Part shown: in pieces, positions 1-7,494 of the stretch
Layout: each line of letters opens with the position of its first letter
Numbering within the stretch: the stretch's first letter is position 1
Assembly (NCBI GenBank): GCA_027065215.1
Contig: JAMOOT010000247.1
Coordinates: 1 to 7,932 of the forward strand
DNA from: Candidatus Omnitrophota bacterium
GTDB lineage: Bacteria; Omnitrophota; Gorgyraeia; S143-82
Direction: 5' to 3'
DNA: 7,932 nucleotides
Notes under the pieces: model-generated
The model's database searches: none
What the model was told of the DNA's origin: nothing
The model's input: only the letters and a program-made list of their open reading frames with translations
Translations under genes and position numbers: made by a program

Positions 1-361
1 CTTTAATAAGATCCCTCCAACCTTCCTTTAAGTTATCCCAACTTTCATCAAACAATCTCTCAACAATCATATTTACTGCAAAACTATCCTCCCCATATTT
101 CCATAACAAATTCCACATCACAGGGAATGCTTCATCCTTCAAATCCTGTGGCACATCCTTCATCGCCAATATCAATGACGCCGCAAGCCACTTCTCAAAA
201 TTCCCACCTTCTTCAAGTTTCTCCTTAATAAGATCCCTCCAACCTTCTTCTATGCTATCCCAATTTTTATCAGAAAATGCCTTAACTATATTATTTACTG
301 CAAGACTATCCCTCTTAGATCTCCATAACAACTCCCACATCACAGAAAATGCCTTATCTTC
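1..361 (-). repeat. 222-bp (74-residue) in-frame tandem repeats at the C-terminal end, continuing past the window
   Basis: Copy A spans 140-361 (residues 2300-2373) and copy B starts at 139 and is cut at the left edge (2374-2419). Over the 46 residues available, 27 are identical (about 59%), including AF.VMW.LLW, SFAVN or SLAVN, and EGWRDLIK. In DNA, positions 3-25 recur at 225-247 without change. The preceding residues LYSVAYDLMSRY echo the FSVMWELLWRS helix, hinting at a further degenerate helix repeat. The units look all-helical and Trp-rich, so a HEAT-like solenoid is a plausible guess. The repeats are part of the coding frame, not a mobile element. Confidence 0.9.
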
Positions 362-3300
362 TAAACTCCACTGGTCATATCTACTCATCAAATCATATGC
401 TACAGAATATAACCTATCTCTCAACTCCCCATCTACACCATTTGATAAAATATTCACACAGGCAACCTCTACACGTCGAGCAATCTCTCTAAACCTTTTT
501 CTCTCTTCCTCGCTCCATCTTTCTCTCCCTCCTACCTCCTGTAAAAAACGCTCATATTCATCCAATGCCTCCTCAATGGCCCCCTCTCCGTTCTGTCGCT
601 CATCTGTTATATTTGTTTCACCTACCACACCTGTTTCACCTACTACACCTGTTTCATCTACTACACCCGTTTCGTCTATTTCATCCCCTACATTCGCTGA
701 ATCTATTTCATCTTCCTTATCTTCAGTATCCTCCTCTGTCTTTACCAAGAGTTTCAGACTTGCCCATACCTTTATTCTTCCATCTTCTAATGTATATCCC
801 ACATTGATATTCTCATCAGTTAATGCCTTCTGTCTCAAACGCGCTAATTCCATAAACTGAGATGAAATCCTACCATCTAATGCTCCATCTTTTATCTCAT
901 GGCCTATCGCCTCTACAAACTCACTCATATCCTCCAAAGGCAATAACCCATCACTATCAGCACTTACTACTACCTCTATCTCACTCTCCGAAACAGAAGC
1001 CAATCCTACCTCTAACTTCATCTTATGCTGCCTCGCCAAATCTAATAAAGCCTTCTTACTTGCCTCTATCCTATCTCTTATCTTACTTGAAAGATCATTC
1101 ATGCTAAACCTCTTCTCTATCAGGCTATATTTTACGGCCCCATTTTCCCAAGATGTAATAGACAGAGTTATTCTCCTAAGCACATTCGCCAAAGACAAAA
1201 CAACATCTTTAAACTCATTAAACGATTCTCTTTTAACAAGATCTTTTACACCCAACATCACATCATCTTCTGCAATCTCTCCTAACACAAGCGACGGCTC
1301 ATAATTATTTATCTCAATTTCTCCTAATTTTTCCTCTACCTTTGGCTTTTGTGCTTCATCATATTCAAAGACCTTGCCCCAATTTTCCTCTAATAAAGCT
1401 AATATCTGCCCCTCTTTAATTTCTTTCCCGTTTCTTACTGCTTCCCTCAACACATCCGAAACAGGTTTTATTTCATCTTGCATAGAATATATAGGAATAT
1501 CTATCTTCGCCCCATCTTTCACCTCTATCCCAAGTTCAAGTCCAACCTCTGAAAGATATCCCTCATATATAAGTTCCAATATGCTATCATCCTTATCTTC
1601 TATTGCCTTCACCAGTATCCTATGACGCAAACTATCCCTAAATGATTTAAACATCTCCCTCTGCCTTTCTTCATCCTTGGAGATCCCCATCTTCTCAAAC
1701 ATAAACTCTATCAACCTTTCTGTATCATTTAGGGCATTTCCTTGTTTCATATTCATATATTCTTCCAATAAATCAGACATCTCCATATCATTTTCCTTAA
1801 GTAAATAATTCAAAAACAATTGATCCAAATCCCCTTCCTCTAAATACTTTTCCAAATATTCCTTCGACAAAAGTTTATCCTCTATTCTCTCTTCTATCTC
1901 ACCCGAGACAAATCCTGCTATAAATCTATACGGTTGCTCTACAAACTCTTTCTTCGATAAAGGTGCCTGTTTTATGTAAATCTCTCCACCCTGCCCAGAA
2001 AATATCTCTCCCCTCCCTATTACCTTATTCATAACCGAGGCAATCTTCTGCATAAGACCACGGTCTACCTCACGAAATCCATATTTCGGGGAATAAAAAT
2101 AATTAGCCATCTTCTCCGCAAACTTATCTTCTTCCCTAAATGAAATATCTATGTTATATCGCTCCTTATAAATCTCTTTTATCTTCCTCAACTTATGCAA
2201 AATAATATTTTTAACCACATCTTCATCCAATGGTCTAAAAACTATTACCTTATCTATCCTCCCTATATCCTCTGGCCTAAATATACTATTCTTCTCCAAC
2301 TTCTCTATCACCACCTTCTTTATCTCATCATAGTTCATCCCCTCCTTTATTAACTCCGCCCCTAAATTTGATGTCATTATACATATTGCCCTATTTGTAT
2401 TTGCCTCAACTCCCTTTGCATCCTTCAATTGTCCCTCATCTAAAAATGCAAGTAGTTTATCTAATATATTCCTATCTTCCAATTTTTCTATCTCATCAAG
2501 CAATATTACTGCCATCCTCCCAGGCATTTTATTTATCTGGTCAACCAAAGTCTTTGGTATCTTCTCAAAACCAATATACGCAGGTGGTGCACCAAACATC
2601 TCTGTCGCCCACATCCCTCCCATATTCCACCGAATAATTTTTCCTTCTCCTCCAAATATAAATTCAGATATCGCCTTCGCAAGCTCGGTCTTACCAACCC
2701 CTGTCGGACCTAAAAACAAAAACGAACCCCATAATCCCCTTCTTCGATCATCCGGAATAGACATCGTCGTTTTTAGGATACTAACCACTGATTCTATTGC
2801 CTCATCCTGCCCTTGAACCCTCTCCTTTAAAAATTCCTCCATCTTAGCAAGATGTTTCCTCTTATAATCTTCATCCAAAAGAATCTCAGGGACCCCATGC
2901 CTGCGGACAACATCTATTATCGCTTGCTCATCCACAACATCCCTTATACCCTTTTTGGCTTCCTGCCACCTCTTATATAACGCAAATAACTGATTATTCA
3001 CTGCATTTGCCTGTATCTTTAACCTACGATTGTTCCCATTCTTATATGCACCCAATAACACCTTAAGCGTATCTCTTAACTCCTTTATCTGCCTACTAAT
3101 AGAATTTAAAACTTCTCTCCTGCTAATAATATCCCTTATTGCCGTCTCTAATATAGAACTTGCCCCATCAATACTTGCCCTATCAGGATACACTACCTTC
3201 GCATATTCAACTGCCGTCGTGATCGCATCATCAAGAACATCTATATACTCTGCATTCAATCTCTTAAGCAATACCTCCTTATATGATTCAAGCGACCTAT

Positions 3301-6300
3301 CAATCTCTGCTTTCGTAAACTTAACCGTTACCTCTTTAAATCTCCTCTTGATCGCACGATCATAAAATATATCTCTTCTTGCCTCCACTTCGGTAGTAGC
3401 CCCAACTATAATTATCTCCCTATCTGCAAGCGCTTGTTTCATTGTCCCTGTATCAAGAACATTTATCCCCTGATCCCTTTTGCTTGAAAGTTTATGAATT
3501 TCATCAATAAACAAAACCACTTTGCCACCATTTATATTTCTTAACGAATCCATAAAGTTACGTAAGTTATTGGCATCTAAACCAACGCTATCCACAAATT
3601 CATCCACAGAAACCTTCAACGGCATATACATATCCCCATTTATCTGTATCTGCCCCTCTTCAAGCATCCTCGCAATGATCCTCAAAAACGTGGTCTTACC
3701 TCCTCCATGTTTTCCTGTAAGAAGAACGCTCCTTCCCTCACTCAATGCCATCTTTACCTCGCTTAACATCCTATCTGGAACCACCAATCCATCTACTCTT
3801 TCAAGCTCTTCATCTGTAAATTCACTTACTCCAAACCTCTCCTTCAGTCCAAAGATAATCTCATCTACCTCTTCTTCTTTATTATCACTGCTACCTATTT
3901 CCCTATCATTGCTTTGACTTGCCCGCCTATCTTCCTTATACTCATTCCAGATCTTCTTTATCTCATCAATCATCCCATCCCGAGTAGATGGCAATGCAAT
4001 CCTACGAAGCAATCCCATTACCTCTTGTCTCTCTTGCCCACTATCCGGTATGCGCAACCATTCCTTGCCCGTTATTTCCCCCAGAATTCTCACAACGGCA
4101 ACAACTACTTCGGGATTCTTTGACATTACATTCCTTATCCTCTCATCTACACCTCCACTACTCTGTCCTCCAACCAACCCTATAAATGGAGGGAAAACCC
4201 TATTAATGCGATCCATCAAATCTTCTGGAATTTCTTCCTCGCCACCTTCTTGAATACCTACTGCCAAACCAAACCCAACACCAGTTATGGAAAGTAAATC
4301 TATCCCATCAAATAATCCAAGCCCAAATAATCTATCCAACATAGCACCCATCCCAAGCAAAAGCACTATCATCTTTTTTAAATTATCAGAAGTTAATCCA
4401 GATTTCCCTTTCTCTCTTGCCTTACTAATTGCCGACTTCAATCTCTCTGATACTGAGATACCTTTCTTAGATAACCTTTTTACACCCCTTGAATCTTTCC
4501 CTTTTATCTTTGATATCTCCCGCAGAGGCTTAAGAAAGGCTTTTAATCTACGCTTCAATTTCTCGTCCCCAAACATATCTATTAACTTATCATCATCTAC
4601 ATCTCCGTATATCTGCGACAATGACGGCTTCGATTTGAGCAGCCTAACTATCTTTTTGATTATCTCATCATCACTTAGATTATGTAATTTCCCAGCCTTC
4701 GCTAAATTAACCAACATCTCTGCAACAGAATGATCTAACCCGTGAATAAGTCTATTCTTCATTAACCTATTTAATCTTTCCTCACCTATTGGTAAATCTT
4801 CATCTATATCCTCAAGATCTGAAAACTCTTCCTTTATCACCTCATCTATTTCTTCCTTTATTAGTTCATTTATAGGCAAACGTACCGTTTCCTCTACAAT
4901 CGCCACCTCAAAAAGACTCGCCCGCTGCTTGAGATATTTTTCCCTTACCCTATCCAATATGGGAAGATATTGTTCTGAACTTAATCCGACACTTGTATTC
5001 ATATAATCATAAATTTCTCTATTCCTTTCTTCATCCTTCAATAAATCATTTATCTTTTCCTTCGAATACTCCTCTTTCATATAATCCTCATAATAAAAAC
5101 GCGCAAACTCTCTGTGCAAAATCCGTTGAAATAATTCATCATCGTAATCTTCCTTAAATCTATCTCGCAATTCATCCTCAAGTTTATACAATTCTTTAGC
5201 CCAACACCACCTTGCCCTGCCCATTCCTTCTACATCTAATCGGTTAACCTGAGTATATAAAAATTGATTGGATATCCTATCTATCAACTCCTTCCCAACT
5301 ATTCTTTCTACCTTCTTCAAAAACTCCTCTTCTTCATCTACCAACTCTACTTCCTCTTCAAAACCATATCCCCTAAATTCTATCTCTGCATACATCGCCA
5401 TTATCTCTTCTGCCACCTTATACCAACTTAAATTACCATCTCTATTCTTCCAACTTTCATAGTTAATCATCAACAAGGCATCTTCAACCTCATCAGGACT
5501 AACTCTTGCCCCATACCTTAAATAATAAAACAACGGCAATATCTCTTTTTTATGGGACCTTAACCTATTAACTACCTCATAAAACAACTCTTCTTTATTC
5601 TTCTGAATAGCCTTTAGCCTGATATGCTCTGCCTCATGAAAACGCTTCCTCGGCAGGTCATCTGCAAAAGGATAAGTCACACTATTGTCTTCTCGAACCT
5701 CTGCCATACCTCCATTACCGGGAACATAATTTAATTTGCGCCTCTTCACTAAAATAGACCGCTGAGTAACCTGATCCTTAGAAACTTTTATCTCTATCTC
5801 TTTATCCATTAAACCAAACTTTAATTCAAACCAATCCCCACCTTCTCTTTCAGGATGATAAACAACATCCAAACTGCGTATATATGATTTCAAACGAATA
5901 TAAAACTTAACAGATGCCCTGACTCTATCGGCTAAACTTAACTTAGTATACTTCTTCAAATATAACCTATATGCCCGCATCCCGCTTGTCTCTAACCATA
6001 ACCTAAATAATTCCTTAAAATTATCTTCCATAGAGCCTACATCTATTTCATTCTTATCTTTCATTACTTCGTTAAACACAGCAACTGCAGTAGGCCGCAG
6101 ATACTGAGACTCGATTAACCCACGTACATAATGAAGATCCTTAGGATCCCTTTCTTTATCTTCGTAGAAAAATCGCCAAGTGCGACTTAACAGCTCTGAG
6201 GTAAGATCTTTTACTCCTAAACTTGTATCTATCCGCCCCGGAATACGCCTCTTCTTATCTCCTGTAGGTAAAATTATTTCTTCGTAAGTATCCTTCTGCC

Positions 6301-7258
6301 TTGACTCAGGCAAAAACTTCGTCGACTCTACAACCCTATAAATTGCCTTGCCTGTCTTCTTTATCTTGTTTATCAATACATCTACCGGCTCCTTTAAAAG
6401 GACTAATCCAGAATGAAGCCTGCCTGCATCCATAAAAATCCCACCTGCCACTACCTCTTCTACACACCCTGCACCCTCAATAACATCCCCCGATAAATAA
6501 GAATTCAAATACCGCCTATATATCTCCCACTTACTCCATCCCCGATCAGATAAAAATGGCCTTACATCCCCACTGTCTATAACTTGCTGGAAAGGAAAAT
6601 GATACTGCCTTGCATTCCGCTTATACCAATCCGCCAATATAATAGCCCTGTAAATACTACGCATTCCTTCATAATCTTTGCTATTATTTACCTTCTCCTC
6701 TAATTTATCAATCGCCTCTCTTAATAATGAATTGTCATCATCTACTTCTGCTTCCACTTTTAGCCTTGCTTCCTTTATTACCACACCATAACTGCCACCC
6801 CTTAGAACAACCCTTCCCGGCACAACAAATAATCTCTTGGGAAATGCAACCTCCTCTCCTCCATAACAACTTACCAATGACGAATATATAGAAAGAAAAT
6901 CCCTCTTTAATCTCGCATCTGCATCCATAAAGACTCGCCCCACATCTGTTAAACGTAACTCAAACGGCAAAATCCTTGATAATTTCGGCTCAGGCGAAAG
7001 GTTTACCCAAAACTTACTCAATGGCAATGCCAACGATAAGAAAAATTGGCTTGATAATCTACGTAACACCTGTTTATCTTTTACTGGCTTCGGGCAAACC
7101 AACTCTACACTATCTCTATCTACAATAACTCCATCCAATACTGGCAGTAAATTAGATACCTTTGCCTGCAGATGATAAGATAAAGAAAACGAGTACCCAT
7201 TGATAGCCTGAAATAGCATAAGAAATGCAAGGAAAACAGACAATACCTTTCTTCCCAT
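1..7258 (-). CDS. Giant signal-peptide-bearing protein with a Clp/Hsp100-type double AAA+ ATPase core (C-terminus beyond window)
   Basis: Seen: 2419 codons without a stop, open at the left edge. The start ATG at 7256-7258 lies 6 nt after GGAGG; an in-frame ATG at 7262-7264 touches that site and is less likely. Residues 1-23 look like a signal peptide, and 24 to about 890 are mostly charged and helical with no recognised enzyme. About 900-962 is strongly basic, followed by hydrophobic segments 963-983 and 986-1002. Residues 1139-1380 and 1450-1764 are two Clp-type AAA+ modules joined by a helical middle region of about 59 residues. From 1765 on there is a helical region, an acidic hexapeptide linker (2192-2215) and 74-residue repeats (2300 to the end). 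Known: Hsp100 proteins (ClpA/B/C) are usually about 750-950 residues, form hexamers and thread proteins through a pore using ATP. Inferred: an unfoldase or disaggregase motor inside an exported or membrane-bound giant protein. The canonical Clp N-domain is absent. AAA+ assignment is very secure; cellular role is unknown. Confidence 0.95.
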   Translation of the reverse strand, partial: MGRKVLSVFLAFLMLFQAINGYSFSLSYHLQAKVSNLLPVLDGVIVDRDSVELVCPKPVKDKQVLRRLSSQFFLSLALPLSKFWVNLSPEPKLSRILPFELRLTDVGRVFMDADARLKRDFLSIYSSLVSCYGGEEVAFPKRLFVVPGRVVLRGGSYGVVIKEARLKVEAEVDDDNSLLREAIDKLEEKVNNSKDYEGMRSIYRAIILADWYKRNARQYHFPFQQVIDSGDVRPFLSDRGWSKWEIYRRYLNSYLSGDVIEGAGCVEEVVAGGIFMDAGRLHSGLVLLKEPVDVLINKIKKTGKAIYRVVESTKFLPESRQKDTYEEIILPTGDKKRRIPGRIDTSLGVKDLTSELLSRTWRFFYEDKERDPKDLHYVRGLIESQYLRPTAVAVFNEVMKDKNEIDVGSMEDNFKELFRLWLETSGMRAYRLYLKKYTKLSLADRVRASVKFYIRLKSYIRSLDVVYHPEREGGDWFELKFGLMDKEIEIKVSKDQVTQRSILVKRRKLNYVPGNGGMAEVREDNSVTYPFADDLPRKRFHEAEHIRLKAIQKNKEELFYEVVNRLRSHKKEILPLFYYLRYGARVSPDEVEDALLMINYESWKNRDGNLSWYKVAEEIMAMYAEIEFRGYGFEEEVELVDEEEEFLKKVERIVGKELIDRISNQFLYTQVNRLDVEGMGRARWCWAKELYKLEDELRDRFKEDYDDELFQRILHREFARFYYEDYMKEEYSKEKINDLLKDEERNREIYDYMNTSVGLSSEQYLPILDRVREKYLKQRASLFEVAIVEETVRLPINELIKEEIDEVIKEEFSDLEDIDEDLPIGEERLNRLMKNRLIHGLDHSVAEMLVNLAKAGKLHNLSDDEIIKKIVRLLKSKPSLSQIYGDVDDDKLIDMFGDEKLKRRLKAFLKPLREISKIKGKDSRGVKRLSKKGISVSERLKSAISKAREKGKSGLTSDNLKKMIVLLLGMGAMLDRLFGLGLFDGIDLLSITGVGFGLAVGIQEGGEEEIPEDLMDRINRVFPPFIGLVGGQSSGGVDERIRNVMSKNPEVVVAVVRILGEITGKEWLRIPDSGQERQEVMGLLRRIALPSTRDGMIDEIKKIWNEYKEDRRASQSNDREIGSSDNKEEEVDEIIFGLKERFGVSEFTDEELERVDGLVVPDRMLSEVKMALSEGRSVLLTGKHGGGKTTFLRIIARMLEEGQIQINGDMYMPLKVSVDEFVDSVGLDANNLRNFMDSLRNINGGKVVLFIDEIHKLSSKRDQGINVLDTGTMKQALADREIIIVGATTEVEARRDIFYDRAIKRRFKEVTVKFTKAEIDRSLESYKEVLLKRLNAEYIDVLDDAITTAVEYAKVVYPDRASIDGASSILETAIRDIISRREVLNSISRQIKELRDTLKVLLGAYKNGNNRRLKIQANAVNNQLFALYKRWQEAKKGIRDVVDEQAIIDVVRRHGVPEILLDEDYKRKHLAKMEEFLKERVQGQDEAIESVVSILKTTMSIPDDRRRGLWGSFLFLGPTGVGKTELAKAISEFIFGGEGKIIRWNMGGMWATEMFGAPPAYIGFEKIPKTLVDQINKMPGRMAVILLDEIEKLEDRNILDKLLAFLDEGQLKDAKGVEANTNRAICIMTSNLGAELIKEGMNYDEIKKVVIEKLEKNSIFRPEDIGRIDKVIVFRPLDEDVVKNIILHKLRKIKEIYKERYNIDISFREEDKFAEKMANYFYSPKYGFREVDRGLMQKIASVMNKVIGRGEIFSGQGGEIYIKQAPLSKKEFVEQPYRFIAGFVSGEIEERIEDKLLSKEYLEKYLEEGDLDQLFLNYLLKENDMEMSDLLEEYMNMKQGNALNDTERLIEFMFEKMGISKDEERQREMFKSFRDSLRHRILVKAIEDKDDSILELIYEGYLSEVGLELGIEVKDGAKIDIPIYSMQDEIKPVSDVLREAVRNGKEIKEGQILALLEENWGKVFEYDEAQKPKVEEKLGEIEINNYEPSLVLGEIAEDDVMLGVKDLVKRESFNEFKDVVLSLANVLRRITLSITSWENGAVKYSLIEKRFSMNDLSSKIRDRIEASKKALLDLARQHKMKLEVGLASVSESEIEVVVSADSDGLLPLEDMSEFVEAIGHEIKDGALDGRISSQFMELARLRQKALTDENINVGYTLEDGRIKVWASLKLLVKTEEDTEDKEDEIDSANVGDEIDETGVVDETGVVGETGVVGETNITDERQNGEGAIEEALDEYERFLQEVGGRERWSEEERKRFREIARRVEVACVNILSNGVDGELRDRLYSVAYDLMSRYDQWSLEDKAFSVMWELLWRSKRDSLAVNNIVKAFSDKNWDSIEEGWRDLIKEKLEEGGNFEKWLAASLILAMKDVPQDLKDEAFPVMWNLLWKYGEDSFAVNMIVERLFDESWDNLKEGWRDLIK
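614..685 (-). repeat. 18-bp minisatellite encoding a V-V-(D/G)-E-T-G linker
   Basis: Four tandem 18-bp units, the last (668-685) degenerate, encode residues 2192-2215 as repeated ETGVV(D/G) hexapeptides. The block lies in an acidic, low-complexity stretch (about 2170-2225, rich in E, D and T) between the helical region after the ATPase and the terminal repeats. It most likely forms a flexible linker. Near-identical neighbouring units suggest recent slippage. Confidence 0.88.
1967..2911 (-). other. Second AAA+ module (NBD2, Clp-type) with D2-small domain
   Basis: Residues about 1450-1764. RVQGQDEAIESVV precedes Walker A GPTGVGKT (1517-1524, K1523). The pore loop GAPPAYIGFE keeps Y1561, against GAPPGYVGYE in ClpB. 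Walker B is VILLDEIEK with D1588 and E1589. Sensor 1 lies in MTSNLG (N1631), the arginine finger in FRPEDIGRID (R1667), and sensor 2 in GFREVDRG (R1729). This is close to textbook ClpB NBD2. No IGL/VGF-like ClpP-docking tripeptide lies between SNLG and FRPE, so a ClpP protease partner is unlikely and a ClpB-like threading role is favoured. Confidence 0.96.
3119..3844 (-). other. First AAA+ module (NBD1, Clp-type) of the giant protein
   Basis: Residues 1139-1380. Walker A is GKHGGGKTT (G1182 to T1190, catalytic K1188). Walker B is VVLFIDEIH with D1252 and E1253. A GATT sensor-1 region (1286-1289) is followed by KRRF with the arginine-finger pair R1305-R1306, and YPDRAS (P1358) matches the sensor-2 region PDKA of ClpB. 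All ATP-binding and hydrolysis residues expected for Hsp100 NBD1 are present, so the ring should be active. The KYRG pore loop of ClpA/B/C is not found; the equivalent stretch is DSVGLDANNLRN (about 1223-1234) with no aromatic residue. A helical segment of about 59 residues follows, nearer the ClpC than the ClpB middle-domain length. Confidence 0.93.
4253..4372 (-). other. Hydrophobic segment pair before the AAA+ core (possible membrane segments)
   Basis: Residues 963-983 start MIVLLLGMGAML and continue through D975-R976 to LFGLGLF. Residues 986-1002 end in LLSITGVGFGLAVGI. Hand Kyte-Doolittle averages are about 1.8 for each, at the level usually taken as a possible transmembrane helix. The D-R pair and many glycines make this uncertain; they could also be buried or re-entrant. 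The preceding 63 residues hold about 23 Lys/Arg and the following stretch is acidic (EGGEEE). These are the strongest hydrophobic segments I see after the signal peptide. They decide on which side of the membrane the ATPase would lie. Confidence 0.45.
6389..7021 (-). other. N-terminal conserved-looking block of the giant protein (residues about 80-290)
   Basis: This block holds the segments LRLTDVGRVFMDADARLKRD (T104-D105-V106-G107-R108 at its core), IYRAIILADWYK (residues 202-213) and AGGIF (271-275). From memory, the order TDVGR..(M)DAD...K, then an ILA.WYK helix, then a GG(I/V) segment occurs in conserved hypothetical proteins of uncultivated bacteria, including Omnitrophota. No function is known to me. 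It lies just after the signal peptide, so it would be extracytoplasmic if that peptide is used. The family link is recall rather than a search result. Confidence 0.4.
7190..7258 (-). other. Predicted N-terminal signal peptide of the giant protein
   Basis: Residues 1-23 begin MGRK, giving a positive n-region, followed by a hydrophobic core (VLSVFLAFLMLFQA) and then small or turn-forming residues (INGYS). Cleavage after S23 (G-Y-S, small residues at -3 and -1) fits best, but this is a judgement by eye. It has no lipobox cysteine, so it looks like a Sec signal peptide or an uncleaved signal anchor. It sits directly after the preferred start codon, which supports that start choice. Confidence 0.75.
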
Positions 7259-7264
7259 ACCCAT

Positions 7265-7269
7265 CCTCC
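7265..7269 (-). promoter_or_regulatory. Shine-Dalgarno GGAGG for the giant gene
   Basis: GGAGG on the minus strand is 6 nt from the ATG at 7256-7258 and immediately adjacent to the ATG at 7262-7264. The normal spacing to the inner ATG makes it the preferred start. Confidence 0.85.
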
Positions 7270-7296
7270 ATTTTATGCTTTTGTAAAAATTTTTAA

Positions 7297-7317
7297 TTAG
7301 TTTAATAATTAAACTAA
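7297..7317. promoter_or_regulatory. Perfect 21-bp dyad, candidate operator over the -10 box
   Basis: The arms TTAGTTTAAT and ATTAAACTAA are exact reverse complements around one central base (7307), 38 bp upstream of the giant gene's start. It lies over the putative -10 and start region, where a dimeric repressor would block polymerase. It has no GC-rich stem or T-tract of the usual intrinsic terminator. Which regulator would bind it is unknown. Confidence 0.6.
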
Positions 7318-7334
7318 GCAATTGCATATGTCAA
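7305..7334 (-). promoter_or_regulatory. Putative sigma70-type promoter of the giant gene
   Basis: On the minus strand a perfect TTGACA (7329-7334) is followed by an 18-nt spacer and AATTAT (7305-7310, 4 of 6 matches to TATAAT). Transcription would start near 7298, leaving a leader of roughly 40 nt before the ATG. The -10 is weak and its exact register uncertain because the region is nearly all A/T. A perfect dyad covers it. Confidence 0.6.
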
Positions 7335-7421
7335 GTAAAATATGCGTCCCGATTGAAAATAGGAAGAAACATCATAATCAAACAAATCTCATATTAAGTT
7401 CAATAATCCTCCTCATAGACC

Positions 7422-7450
7422 TTGACGCTGGTATATATTGATTCTATAAT
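7422..7450 (+). promoter_or_regulatory. Strong sigma70-type promoter of the patatin gene
   Basis: TTGACG (7422-7427, 5 of 6 matches) is followed by a 17-nt spacer and a perfect TATAAT (7445-7450). Transcription should start near 7457, giving a leader of about 49 nt. This is the clearest promoter in the window and is separate from that of the divergent giant gene. Confidence 0.8.
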
Positions 7451-7494
7451 CAGTTTATATCCTAACAGATACGATGCCCATACCAAATCTAAAG

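Noticed and set aside
1..685. Repeats considered as CRISPR or mobile element
   Set aside because: Both repeat sets are in frame with the giant gene, have no unique spacers, and there are no terminal inverted repeats or transposase.
252..860. 202-residue plus-strand open frame, and the many other plus-strand frames between 252 and 5462
   Set aside because: They lie antisense to the continuous giant gene, are Ser/Pro/Leu/Thr-rich low-complexity translations of its biased codons, and show no domain or ribosome site. They are shadows.
5624..5638. HEAEH (H541-H545), an HExxH zinc-protease-like motif
   Set aside because: The inner position is a charged Glu and the flanks are charged (RKRF...IRLK), unlike the hydrophobic helix of true zincins, and no third ligand is evident. 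It is probably chance within a helical segment.
7262..7264. Alternative in-frame ATG start six bases upstream
   Set aside because: It directly abuts GGAGG with no spacer, whereas the ATG at 7256-7258 has normal spacing. It would add only Met-Gly and change nothing else.
7297..7317. Dyad considered as a transcription terminator
   Set aside because: The stem is almost all A/T, lies upstream of two divergent starts rather than after a gene, and overlaps promoter elements, so an operator is the better reading.
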